Positions 50,769 through 59,139 of a DNA stretch of 64,000 nucleotides are shown here, piece by piece; position 1 is the stretch's first letter; every line of letters starts with the position of its first letter. This DNA is from a virus, in the IMG/VR virus record IMGVR_UViG_3300033146_003955, positions 94,813 through 158,812 of that record; one strand, 5' to 3'. The notes under the pieces are model-generated. The model was not told the DNA's origin. It did no database searches and worked only from the letters and a program-made list of their open reading frames with translations. A program made the translations under genes and the position numbers.

Positions 50769-51290
50769 TTATTCTGTTTCTGTAACATTGTTAGTAACAG
50801 TAATTAATTTTGAATCACTTGCACCACTGCCATCGTTAGCGGTAACAGTAATAGTTACATCACCAGGATTGTCTAAAATTTCAACAAGACCATATGTTTC
50901 AGTAATAGCAATTCTGCTAGCATCACTTGTTGTAAATGTAAAACTTGGATCATCAGCATTAGCTGGTGATACTGTAGCACCAAAATTTAAGTCGTTATTA
51001 GCAGCATTAAAATCATCAAATTCATATGTTGATTCAGCTCCTGTTAAAGTAATTCCTGTAACTAGTATTGGATCAGGATCTGGTTCAGAACCAACATTAG
51101 GCTGATTCCCAACTCCCATTTCTCCATCAGATGTAAAAGTTGCTGCTTTAGTTAAAACAGCTCCGTAAACGGAATTGAGTTTAGCAGCTTCTGCTGCACC
51201 CTCTGCCCCGCCTTCAGCAAGTCTTTTACCTTGTATTCTCCATCTTGCTGGTGTATTTTCAGTATTTAAATCGTTAGGGTCAAATGACAT
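50769..51290 (-). CDS. Ig-like (Big_2-type) decoration protein
   Basis: The 173-residue product has an Ala/Gly-rich N-terminus (RLAEGGAEGAAEAAKLNSVY) and a bacterial Ig-like domain (about 78-168: ILVTGITLTGAESTYEF, ATVSPANADDPSFTFTTSDA, ITETYGLVEILDNPGDVTIT, ITVTNN). Such domains decorate phage heads or tails and bind carbohydrate weakly. GGAGG is upstream at 7-nt spacing. Capsid or tail location cannot be decided. Confidence 0.7.
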   Translation of the reverse strand: MSFDPNDLNTENTPARWRIQGKRLAEGGAEGAAEAAKLNSVYGAVLTKAATFTSDGEMGVGNQPNVGSEPDPDPILVTGITLTGAESTYEFDDFNAANNDLNFGATVSPANADDPSFTFTTSDASRIAITETYGLVEILDNPGDVTITVTANDGSGASDSKLITVTNNVTETE

Positions 51291-51307
51291 AATTTTCCTC
51301 CATTATT

Positions 51308-51472
51308 TTAATTAGCTGTAAACTCAGCCAACATTTTCTCTAATTTTGACTTCGCTCTTATGAGAAAAGCATCTTTTTCTGTACTATCTACAAACGTTAT
51401 GCTGTCTGCATTATTAATTGCTTCTGCAAGCAAGTTAATTTCTGTTAATTTTGAAATATCTGAACCTTTCAT
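51308..51472 (-). CDS. 54-residue helical protein, unknown
   Basis: ATG 51472 directly follows the upstream stop and has AAGGAG at good spacing. The product (MKGSDISKLTEINLLAEAIN, then FLIRAKSKLEKMLAEFTAN) is nearly all helix. It lies among virion genes. Unknown. Confidence 0.6.
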   Translation of the reverse strand: MKGSDISKLTEINLLAEAINNADSITFVDSTEKDAFLIRAKSKLEKMLAEFTAN

Positions 51473-51862
51473 TTATTCACTCCTTCTTCTAAGTATTCTA
51501 CTTAATGCAGAATCATCATCATCTGAATTAGAAAAACTATCTTCTGAATCGTTATCATCATTAAAATCAGAATCACTTGAACCGATTGTATCTAGTTCCA
51601 TACTATGTGTAAACATAGGACCTACATCAAGACTAGAAGATGTATTTTCAATTTCTGAAATATAAAAATTTAAAGTTTTACTTGCATCTTTTAAAATATT
51701 TAAAACATCTTCTCGGTCAAATTTCTTTTTAACGTCTTTAACGAATTCGGCTATAAGAGCGAGACTGTCTTCTCTTGCTAAATCTTTATTAACTTTTTCT
51801 TCTATTGAATAAGATTTTTTATTTTCTTTTACTAATTTTTTATTAAATTTTTCCATTTTCAC
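51473..51862 (-). CDS. helical protein with acidic Ser/Asp tail, unknown
   Basis: The 129-residue product starts at GTG sharing bases with the endonuclease stop (GTGA). The first 75 residues are charged helix (KKLVKENKKSYSIEEKVNKD); the C-terminus is a Ser/Asp-rich tract (DSDFNDDNDSEDSFSNSDDD) ending RILRRRSE. An assembly or scaffold-like part is possible from composition only. Confidence 0.6.
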   Translation of the reverse strand: MKMEKFNKKLVKENKKSYSIEEKVNKDLAREDSLALIAEFVKDVKKKFDREDVLNILKDASKTLNFYISEIENTSSSLDVGPMFTHSMELDTIGSSDSDFNDDNDSEDSFSNSDDDDSALSRILRRRSE

Positions 51863-52785
51863 AATAATATCTCCGTTAATTTATCTTCAATATTTTCATT
51901 ATATTTTATTCTTATTAATTTTATGTTATTATCTTTACAATATTTATTTTTTATTGCATCATTTTGCCGTCTATATTTTAAACCTTTTTCTCCACCAAAA
52001 AAATCAATTGGTTTATAATGTTGCCTACCGTCATATTCAATTAATACATTATTATTAGGTAAATAAAAATCAAAAGGTAAAGGTCTTTTATTTATACAAT
52101 CATTAAATCTATATTGTTTTAAATAATCAATATTTTTATCGTCTAAATATTTAGCAGTAGCTTCTTCGCCTTTAGGTTCATTACAGGCAGGGCAACCATG
52201 TCCGTTTAAATGGTGGTCTGCTCTTTGTGTAAAAACGCCATGTTTTAGACATATTACTTTTATATTTTTATTAATACCTTGATAATCAACTAAAGAATAA
52301 TCATATCTGTCACCATGTACAGCTTTGGCTTTTTGTATAAAATATTGCGTATTTTTAATTTGTTTTAATCTACTTATTTTATTACCACATTTATTACAAT
52401 TTCTTCCTATTAAATGGTTATTCGGAAACTGTTTGAATATGCCATGTTCTGGACATATTATTTTAACCTTAGTATAATTATTTACATAATTAACAAGGGA
52501 ATAATCATATTTATTACCATGTATTTGTTTAGCTTTCTCTATAAATTCGTATTTAGACATGCTTCTTTGCTGTTTTATTTTGATATATCTACATTTTGAA
52601 CAACCTTGTTTTTGTGAAACATGTAAGTTAGGCCTTTGTTCAAAGACTCCGTGTTCAGGACATATTATTTTAACTTTAGTCTTAGCATTAATATATTCAA
52701 CTAAAGAATAGTCATACTTTTCACTATGTACAGCTTTAGCTTTTTCTATAAATTCTTCAGTTGTTAAACGTTTATTGCTCACCAA
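51859..52785 (-). CDS. free-standing endonuclease with three Cys/His repeats
   Basis: This 308-residue paralogue of the protein at 44509 has three FIEKAKAVHSEKYDYSLVEY-type repeats, each with a C...H...C..C group, and the same nuclease core (PLPFDFYLPNNNVLIEYDG, then NDAIKNKYCKDNNIKLIRI). It overlaps the end of the 681-residue fibre gene by 7 nt and couples to the following gene by GTGA. It is probably mobile and placed without breaking neighbours. Confidence 0.75.
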   Translation of the reverse strand: MVSNKRLTTEEFIEKAKAVHSEKYDYSLVEYINAKTKVKIICPEHGVFEQRPNLHVSQKQGCSKCRYIKIKQQRSMSKYEFIEKAKQIHGNKYDYSLVNYVNNYTKVKIICPEHGIFKQFPNNHLIGRNCNKCGNKISRLKQIKNTQYFIQKAKAVHGDRYDYSLVDYQGINKNIKVICLKHGVFTQRADHHLNGHGCPACNEPKGEEATAKYLDDKNIDYLKQYRFNDCINKRPLPFDFYLPNNNVLIEYDGRQHYKPIDFFGGEKGLKYRRQNDAIKNKYCKDNNIKLIRIKYNENIEDKLTEILL

Positions 52786-54824
52786 TCTATTACTTCCATA
52801 TGACTAATTTTTATTCCTGTATTAGAAGGAATCATTACTTTTACTATTATCATATATCCACCAAATTCTGTTCTAAATCTATCAAGGCCAAATGTGAAGT
52901 CAGAATTTGTCTGCATGTCTCGGTGCATCCAACATCCGTCTTCATCAATTCCTGTAAATGTAGCATAGTTGTAATCTGTATTTAGTGACAACCAACCAGT
53001 TTGTGATGGAACTTTAATCCATACTTTAATATCTTCGTCTAACATTTGTTGTTTTGTCACACCGGTTATTCTTAAAGTACCTTGAGCTCTAGATAGAGTG
53101 GTATCTTTGAATGCACGGAAATAATATTTATTAGTTTCAACGCCAAGGGGTGAATAATTTGGATTACCTCCAGGGAGAGTGTTTGTGAAATCTTCGTGCG
53201 GGAATATCAACTCATCCATAAAAACTTGCAATTGATTCCCTGCATCGTATGTATCAAGACTTTGTGTTGAGTCCCATTGCGCTACTATATTTGCTGGAAT
53301 TGTGTCGTAATCACCACTCAACATTCTATAATCTTCATCTCTAAAATATTCTTTTAAAGGTGTAGAGTAAGATCCAAAAGAATAAACCATAATATTCTCT
53401 GATAATGATGTTTGTGGTGTATAAGAACCGTAAGGATCACGAGGCGTAACGTCCAGCTGCGCATCAAGGTTCATATAATTTGCTGCTTGTACTAATTGCC
53501 AATCTGTAACTGTCATAATCTCATCTATATTTGGAGGAGATGATACACCTACAACTGATGAATCAGTATAAGCTAAAGGAGTTGCAACCATTCCAGGCCA
53601 CGAGTTCAATATTATTGGTGCATTTGATGAATGATAAACATTATCAAAAGCATCTAAAACTATTGTACTTATATTCCAAGTACTTCCTGTATCATAAAAC
53701 TGAACACCAGAAAGCCAATTGATAACAGGCACGTTTTCTACAACAGTAGGTACGTTATTTGATGGGTTAGAACCAGCGTCTGTATCATAAAAAATATCTA
53801 CAGTATTTGATATTTGCGTACCAGAAGCTAAATCTTCATGTGTTATATAAAATTCATTCCATCCTTGTCTCAATGCTGTAGCATCGGTTAAAACAAATTG
53901 TGCATGCCAACTTTGGTAAAATTTAAAATTATTAAATTTTCCAACATGAAGGACTTCAAAATAGCCATATGTTAAAGATACAGTAGCATTAATTATCGCA
54001 TCACCGTTTCCTTGAATATCATACGTTGATAAATCTTGAGCTGAATCGTTATTCAAGACATTAAAGTTAGCTTCTAAATCAATTGTCGCGATAGCTATTC
54101 CATTATGAAAGATGCTTATTATACCTTTTTCGCCTTGATCACTATAATTACCTATAGGAGTTTTTAACGTAAAAGTTCCATCTTTAACTATATAAGAGAT
54201 TGTAGAACCTTCAATATCTCCTGTTTTATAGTTTATATTATTTTGAGATAAATTACCTATGTAGAAAGTTGTACCTTCAATAGTTAAATCTTGCCCGTGA
54301 AGGGAAAGAGGTGGGTCTGGAGGACCAATATAAGCGATGTTATTATCTGCATCAATATATACGTCATCTTCAGCTTCAACAAAAACTAATTTTTGTATAT
54401 CTGTTCCAGATGGATTAGCATCATATTCTTCAACAGTTAACGAGAATGTAGATGTTAATTGCGTCCACTCAGTAGCTTGAAGATTCCACCAAAATAACAT
54501 CCCTATATCTTCTACTAAACGTATATCACCATCTTCATTGCCAATAAGAGGGAGATTGTTAAATGTTTCTACAGATGGTTTCCATCTACTTTTAAGTGTT
54601 AATCTTTCAATTGCTATTGCTGTTGGGAAATCACCACTTGTCGTCCCAATATCAGTAGTTGATAAAACAAGTCCGCTATTAAGCGCTGTAACCATGTCAG
54701 GTGTTAAAAATCCATCAAAATCGTTTTCATCAATTGTTATGGATTCATTTGAATCAATTACTCTACCTAAATCGTTAATAGTAATTAAAGCACCGGTTGG
54801 ATTTTTAAGAAAATATTCTCCCAC
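52779..54824 (-). CDS. fibre-family protein with DLG module and unique body
   Basis: This 681-residue protein starts at GTG (GGAG, 7-nt spacing). Residues 1-80 are the DLG module, closest to that of the 1159-residue fibre (FLTPDM and LVLSTTDIG shared). A short FWWNLQATEWTQL link follows, then a long beta-rich body without repeats or the common tip (pieces such as SIFHNGIAIATIDLEANFNV, GCWMHRDMQTNSDFTFGLDR). The receptor or enzymatic role is unknown. An AAGATAA element and a hairpin stand upstream. Confidence 0.65.
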   Translation of the reverse strand: MGEYFLKNPTGALITINDLGRVIDSNESITIDENDFDGFLTPDMVTALNSGLVLSTTDIGTTSGDFPTAIAIERLTLKSRWKPSVETFNNLPLIGNEDGDIRLVEDIGMLFWWNLQATEWTQLTSTFSLTVEEYDANPSGTDIQKLVFVEAEDDVYIDADNNIAYIGPPDPPLSLHGQDLTIEGTTFYIGNLSQNNINYKTGDIEGSTISYIVKDGTFTLKTPIGNYSDQGEKGIISIFHNGIAIATIDLEANFNVLNNDSAQDLSTYDIQGNGDAIINATVSLTYGYFEVLHVGKFNNFKFYQSWHAQFVLTDATALRQGWNEFYITHEDLASGTQISNTVDIFYDTDAGSNPSNNVPTVVENVPVINWLSGVQFYDTGSTWNISTIVLDAFDNVYHSSNAPIILNSWPGMVATPLAYTDSSVVGVSSPPNIDEIMTVTDWQLVQAANYMNLDAQLDVTPRDPYGSYTPQTSLSENIMVYSFGSYSTPLKEYFRDEDYRMLSGDYDTIPANIVAQWDSTQSLDTYDAGNQLQVFMDELIFPHEDFTNTLPGGNPNYSPLGVETNKYYFRAFKDTTLSRAQGTLRITGVTKQQMLDEDIKVWIKVPSQTGWLSLNTDYNYATFTGIDEDGCWMHRDMQTNSDFTFGLDRFRTEFGGYMIIVKVMIPSNTGIKISHMEVIDW

Positions 54825-54852
54825 AGATATACTCCATTTTATTTATTTAAGA

Positions 54853-54895
54853 TTATCTTGGGTGAAAATTGCAAAAATACCCATTTTCACACTGT
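54853..54895 (-). promoter_or_regulatory. AAGATAA element abutting a hairpin
   Basis: AAGATAATCTTAAATAAATA begins at 54859 and lies 29 nt before the GTG at 54824. Just upstream GTGAAAAT and ATTTTCAC can form an 8-bp stem, which may end upstream transcription or belong to the control site. The rest of the 54825-54965 gap holds no gene I can support. Confidence 0.45.
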
Positions 54896-54965
54896 AATAA
54901 AAAAAATAAAAATTATGGTCTCCAACCTCTCCGAAGTTCAACTATTTGTTTTATTAACATATATT

Positions 54966-55157
54966 TTAATTTTTGAGGTAGTTTATTGTACGACATTTTA
55001 GTTTTTGAGCTATCTCCCAGTCGTCAGAACTATTTGTTGATATTGGACTCCAATCAAACTCAATACCTTGTGCGACAAAATAATAAATATTGTCAGATTC
55101 AAGTTTATACGGGATAAAATAATATTCTCTTTCTGCATATAGTTGAAACAATTCCAT
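54966..55157 (-). CDS. small acidic protein, unknown
   Basis: The 63-residue product begins MELFQLYAEREYYFIPYKLE and ends KCRTINYLKN, with a beta-rich first half. It lies just after the terminator at 55180 and has no RBS; AAAGATATAAT runs into the ATG, so it may have its own promoter and a very short leader. Confidence 0.5.
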   Translation of the reverse strand: MELFQLYAEREYYFIPYKLESDNIYYFVAQGIEFDWSPISTNSSDDWEIAQKLKCRTINYLKN

Positions 55158-55179
55158 ATTATATCTTTACATAGAAATA

Positions 55180-55206
55180 AAAAAAGGAGCTTTTTAGCTC
55201 CTTTTT
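55180..55206 (-). terminator. rho-independent terminator
   Basis: AAAAAGGAGC and GCTCCTTTTT form a long stem with T-runs on both sides, so it can work in both directions. It closes the leftward unit ending at 55208. Confidence 0.85.
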
Positions 55207-55207
55207 G

Positions 55208-55684
55208 TCAACCGTCTCTACCGGCACCAAATTGACGATCAGCCATTATAATACCGTTACTTTCGTTGAAACCTTTGTACATAACTACTTGTTCTTGCTC
55301 AAAACTATCGAGTTCAATATCATAATCGTAATAATCTCCATCCCAAAAATCACTATCATCATGGTCACCACACTCATCAAAATAACAAACTACAGGATCT
55401 GCGTCTTCAGCAAGATATTTCTTAGCTTGGATGTCTTCACTTTCATTATCAAGGAGAGCATTCATAGCGTCCTCACTATTAACAGAGACAGTAGTGCCCA
55501 TAAATGATTCTATAAAAGCATCACTGTTATCACTTCCCCACTTGCTAATGGGCATTGTTTTAATATCTTTAATTCCTTCCCTCTCAATCCAATTATTAAA
55601 TTTAACCATATCCTTAATAACACCGATACCCATTATAAAGGATGAGCTTGATGAATTAGATACAAAGCCTGTTCTAATTTTCAT
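55208..55684 (-). CDS. FVSNSSSSSF-type protein, first of a tandem pair
   Basis: The 158-residue product begins MKIRTGFVSNSSSSSFIMGI, a start shared by many otherwise different phage and bacterial proteins of unknown role. The body is acidic, with DIQAKKYLAED (the recurring AK motif) near 92 and a C-terminal acidic Tyr-rich part ending FGAGRDG. It is paralogous to the next gene (55681), overlapping it by 4 nt. Confidence 0.65.
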   Translation of the reverse strand: MKIRTGFVSNSSSSSFIMGIGVIKDMVKFNNWIEREGIKDIKTMPISKWGSDNSDAFIESFMGTTVSVNSEDAMNALLDNESEDIQAKKYLAEDADPVVCYFDECGDHDDSDFWDGDYYDYDIELDSFEQEQVVMYKGFNESNGIIMADRQFGAGRDG

Positions 55685-56199
55685 CCGTTCCTCCCTGCAC
55701 CAAATATTTTATCAGCATATGAAATCCCACTTTTTTCACCGAAAGAATTATATGATTCTTGTTGCTCTTTATTAAACCAGTCTAAATCAATATCATAATC
55801 CATATCCCAACCATCTGATTGAGAAAAAGCTGAGTCTCCTTCGTCATTAGCAACACTATAAACGACTAAATCTTTATGACCTTTTCCAGTAAGGAGATTC
55901 TTAGCTTTGATATCGTCACTAGGTTTTATTTGTGCTTTATAATAATCTTCCTTTTTTAAATAAACATAAGTCGGACTATTAGTAGATGCAAGAGCTGCAT
56001 ATCTTCCACTCTCAGCATGATATTCGATATCTGAATATTCTTTTTTTAGTTCATCTTCCGGATTATATACATATACATCCCATTCTCCTGAGACACCTTC
56101 TTTCCACTTATTAAATTTCTTCCAATCTGTCACTACACCGATCCCAATCATAAATGATGATGACGATGAATTAGATACAAATCCTGTTCTTACTTTCAT
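55681..56199 (-). CDS. FVSNSSSSSF-type protein, second of a tandem pair
   Basis: The 172-residue product begins MKVRTGFVSNSSSSSFMIGI and contains DDIKAKNLLTGKGHKDL near 112-128 and an ending (SYADKIFGAGRNG) like its neighbour's. The central parts differ. A tandem duplication followed by divergence is evident. It overlaps the DHH gene by 4 nt. Function unknown. Confidence 0.65.
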   Translation of the reverse strand: MKVRTGFVSNSSSSSFMIGIGVVTDWKKFNKWKEGVSGEWDVYVYNPEDELKKEYSDIEYHAESGRYAALASTNSPTYVYLKKEDYYKAQIKPSDDIKAKNLLTGKGHKDLVVYSVANDEGDSAFSQSDGWDMDYDIDLDWFNKEQQESYNSFGEKSGISYADKIFGAGRNG

Positions 56200-57242
56200 T
56201 TTTCTTCCTCACCCTTCCAACTTTCTTTTAAAACTTTCTTAAACATATTTTTACATGTTAATTTCCAAAAAGATTCCACATCTTCTTTGTCTAAATCCTC
56301 ATAAAAATTGAGAGGTATTTTAGCAGCTCCTGCCCCAGATTTTCCACCGCCGAAATCCCCAAATAGGTCTTTCATCATTTGATTTACGTCAACAGATACC
56401 AGGGAAGAACGTACACTTACATGTAATTCTTTTTTGCCGACTACAGCAAATATAACGGCGGTTGTAACACTCTCCATTCTTGTATACTCTTCTGAGAGAA
56501 TAGAAATTGCGTCCCTTTGCTCTGCCGGTATATAACCAATACCACCAACAAATACACCATTTTTCTCTACAAAATTGCCTTCTTTATGAAGAGTTAAACG
56601 TGTGTCATAGAGATAACGTGGAAAGGGATAATTCATAACCTTCTGTAAAGCTTCTTTATCAGATATTTTTAAAAGTTCTTGATATCCAATAAAGTCGTCT
56701 TCACTTATATTTTCACTAACTAAATCATTAGTATCAGTTCTTATGCCGAGAAGAAGAGCTGTATATATAGATATATTTTCATTATTAACTTCATGGTTTA
56801 ATTCCTTCATCATCCGCCACATTAAAGCTGCACACGAACCGTATGAAGGCTCAATAATTTTAAATTTAGCTTTGGAGATAGATTTATGATGATCTATAAC
56901 AAGTATAGGATTTTCGCCCCTGCTGTTATTTTCTGTACAGTCTATACAAACATCAATTCCATTAGGTATAGGATGTCCATTTCTTCTTTCCATCGCAACA
57001 TTTAATACATTAACAATAGTTTTATTTTGAGGATGTGATACTTCCCCAGAATAATAAATGGTAGAATCCAAGCCTTCTTCTTTAAACTTTAACTGAAGGC
57101 CTAAACCAGCCCCAATTGCGTCGGGATCTGGAGCGTCATGAAGATTTATTCTTATAATATGATCTTCATTCTCCTCTTTATATTTTTTTAGATGATCAAT
57201 TGCTTGACGTAATTTTCCTTCCATCTTTATTCGTTCAGCCAT
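56196..57242 (-). CDS. DHH/DHHA1 phosphoesterase (NrnA-like)
   Basis: This 348-residue protein has HDAPDPDAIGAGLGLQ near 34-49 (DHH motif I), DVCIDCTE near 98-105, VIDHHKS near 114-120, GIRTDTNDL near 168-176, and a C-terminal DHHA1 motif FGGGKSGAGA. Family members degrade nanoRNA, pAp, or the linear product of cyclic dinucleotides. The typical FGGGGHxxAAG is changed to FGGGKSGAGAA, so substrate binding may differ. It overlaps the radical SAM gene by 8 nt, so the two are probably expressed together. Confidence 0.8.
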   Translation of the reverse strand: MAERIKMEGKLRQAIDHLKKYKEENEDHIIRINLHDAPDPDAIGAGLGLQLKFKEEGLDSTIYYSGEVSHPQNKTIVNVLNVAMERRNGHPIPNGIDVCIDCTENNSRGENPILVIDHHKSISKAKFKIIEPSYGSCAALMWRMMKELNHEVNNENISIYTALLLGIRTDTNDLVSENISEDDFIGYQELLKISDKEALQKVMNYPFPRYLYDTRLTLHKEGNFVEKNGVFVGGIGYIPAEQRDAISILSEEYTRMESVTTAVIFAVVGKKELHVSVRSSLVSVDVNQMMKDLFGDFGGGKSGAGAAKIPLNFYEDLDKEDVESFWKLTCKNMFKKVLKESWKGEEEK

Positions 57243-58317
57243 TTACAATCCTCTTACAACTATTTAATTCCTCATATATAGGGCAACTTCTACATAATCC
57301 ATTAGAAAATTTGCAGTTACATCCTTTTGAAGAATTTATTAATTTTTCTCTCCATTCTTTAGTTTGTTTATGATTCCAAACATCTGCTATAAAATCGTTA
57401 CAACCTAAAACATCAATACCAGCAACTATATCTTCCGCAAAAGAACATGGAAAATAAACACCTTTATCATTTATATAACTTGAAAAAATTCCGGACTCAC
57501 AAGGCTCCGCGAGTTGGGTATACACCTTCTCGTTTTTTACACCCTCGATACTCTTAAGAAAGAGTGGAGCTGAACATGAATCAAAGCCGAAGTTAACTTC
57601 CTTTTCTATCATGTACTCAACCAACTTCTTATATTTATCTGGGTGGGAGATTGAATGGAAACTACCTTCAGCAGCGCCCTTCTCTTTACACTGGAGAAAA
57701 ACAAGAGCATTTAATTTTTCAGTTCTTATATCACTCTTTATATCATCAGCTAATTTAAAAGCAGAATCATAAGTTTCTTCAGCAACCATATAATGAATAT
57801 TTATTTGGTCCATACCCGCATCGGTTAAAGCTTTAATCCAGTTGAATGATTTATTTTGGTCATAAATTGAAATAGCGCAAGCACCAAAAATACGTTTAAT
57901 ATCAGCAACTCTTTCTGGCGTTATATCATCAAGACCATGCATTGTAAAGTTTGGTATTACACCATGTTCTCTTGAATATTCAGCCATCTTAAAAAAGTCT
58001 GGGTTAGCATCTATATCAGTAATGCCAAAGGCAATTTGAGTGATAAAAGGTCCTAATTTGTGAAAAATAGTACGAAACTCTTCAAATGTCATATTATAAG
58101 ATGAACCAACTCCATTTGATTTATAGCAGAAGGTACAATTACCTTTACATTTTCCGGAGGATATTTCAAGATCTAATATTTCAGGCCCTGGGGCAAATGC
58201 AGGGTCATCTTCTTTAGTCTGTCCCCACCTCTCAAAATATCCAGTAACTTTGTCAAAATTGTAATTGTAATATTGAGAACGAATGTGTTTTGATGTTTTA
58301 TTTTCTTTTATTTTCAT
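57235..58317 (-). CDS. radical SAM protein
   Basis: This 360-residue protein carries the radical SAM cluster motif CKGNCTFCYKS (CxxxCxxC) near 54-64, then strands and helices of the partial TIM barrel, and a Cys-rich C-terminus (GCNCKFSNGLCRSCPIYEE) that suggests an auxiliary iron-sulfur cluster as in SPASM/Twitch proteins. The substrate is unknown; peptide or nucleotide modification are family options. There is no RBS; ATGCATATTTAACAATATG leads into the start. It overlaps the DHH gene. Confidence 0.8.
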   Translation of the reverse strand: MKIKENKTSKHIRSQYYNYNFDKVTGYFERWGQTKEDDPAFAPGPEILDLEISSGKCKGNCTFCYKSNGVGSSYNMTFEEFRTIFHKLGPFITQIAFGITDIDANPDFFKMAEYSREHGVIPNFTMHGLDDITPERVADIKRIFGACAISIYDQNKSFNWIKALTDAGMDQINIHYMVAEETYDSAFKLADDIKSDIRTEKLNALVFLQCKEKGAAEGSFHSISHPDKYKKLVEYMIEKEVNFGFDSCSAPLFLKSIEGVKNEKVYTQLAEPCESGIFSSYINDKGVYFPCSFAEDIVAGIDVLGCNDFIADVWNHKQTKEWREKLINSSKGCNCKFSNGLCRSCPIYEELNSCKRIVNG

Positions 58318-58351
58318 ATTGTTAAATATGCATGGAATAATGAAATTTTAT

Positions 58352-58603
58352 TTATTTTTTTGTTTTATAGTCATCATTTGATTTTTTAATTGCATCTGCT
58401 ATATTCCATCCTATAAGATTTATTTTAGCTTGAGTTACAGATATCATCTCATGTATCGAATTCCACTTCTCTTTATTAGATGTAAAATAAACTTCAAAAG
58501 TTTTTTTATTATCATCATTTAATTCAGAGTATTTAACATCTTTATCAGCCATAGCCTTGCAGCAAGACATAAAATATCGAGTCTTATCTTCTTCATCCAT
58601 CAT
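58352..58603 (-). CDS. small helical protein, unknown
   Basis: The 83-residue product starts at an ATGA overlap, has CC near residue 14 (YFMSCCKAMADK) and is charged and helical (QAKINLIGWNIADAIKKSND). Unknown function. Confidence 0.6.
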   Translation of the reverse strand: MMDEEDKTRYFMSCCKAMADKDVKYSELNDDNKKTFEVYFTSNKEKWNSIHEMISVTQAKINLIGWNIADAIKKSNDDYKTKK

Positions 58604-58851
58604 TTTAAAAGAAGCATTTTCGCCTTCTCTTCATCCTTCTCGATACGTATTATCAACCCATCATTAAATATTTTCTCTAAAAAACTCTTACCAAAAGATG
58701 CTGATATATTTTTCTCATTATGCACATGATATGATCCATCTACGTCTTCATCTACTATGAAATATTTAGAACTTTTCCATATAGATATCCGCTGCCCATT
58801 TAACACTTTAGGGGACGGTTTAAACATATCCCCCAAAGAGATGTTATTCAT
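58600..58851 (-). CDS. small protein with C-terminal AKMLLLK, unknown
   Basis: ATG 58851 overlaps the upstream stop by 8 nt; an earlier in-frame start at 58911 lies within the upstream gene and is unlikely. The 83-residue product has a strand-rich body (RISIWKSSKYFIVDEDVDGS) and ends EEKAKMLLLK, the recurring motif at the very C-terminus. Confidence 0.55.
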   Translation of the reverse strand: MNNISLGDMFKPSPKVLNGQRISIWKSSKYFIVDEDVDGSYHVHNEKNISASFGKSFLEKIFNDGLIIRIEKDEEKAKMLLLK

Positions 58852-59128
58852 CAATCTTTCCAGGTCCTTTGATAAGTGAAGCAAAGCCAGTTGGTTTTTC
58901 TTTATTGACAATACCTTGCGTCATAACGTAATACTGATTGAATAGAGAGGTTAAACTTCCTATTTGAACACCCATTGCTATAAAATATGTTCTCATTGCA
59001 GAACCATCCATATCAGGTGATATAGGTCCGTCTACAGCTTCAGCTATGATAGAGTTTAAGTTTGTTATAGTTGTAGCCATTTCTTGTATTAAAACTTCTT
59101 TATTATCTTCGATAAATTTGTCAGCCAT
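58844..59128 (-). CDS. small helical protein, unknown
   Basis: The 94-residue product begins MADKFIEDNKEVLIQEMATT and is helical with a moderately hydrophobic centre (YFIAMGVQIGSLTSLF), possibly a helical bundle. GGAGA is upstream at normal spacing. Not recognised. Confidence 0.6.
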   Translation of the reverse strand: MADKFIEDNKEVLIQEMATTITNLNSIIAEAVDGPISPDMDGSAMRTYFIAMGVQIGSLTSLFNQYYVMTQGIVNKEKPTGFASLIKGPGKIDE

Positions 59129-59139
59129 TTTGTCTCCTT

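Noticed and set aside
54896-54965. 13-codon frame MLIKQIVELRRGWRP before the 681-residue gene
   Set aside because: It is too short and has no RBS or context to support it.
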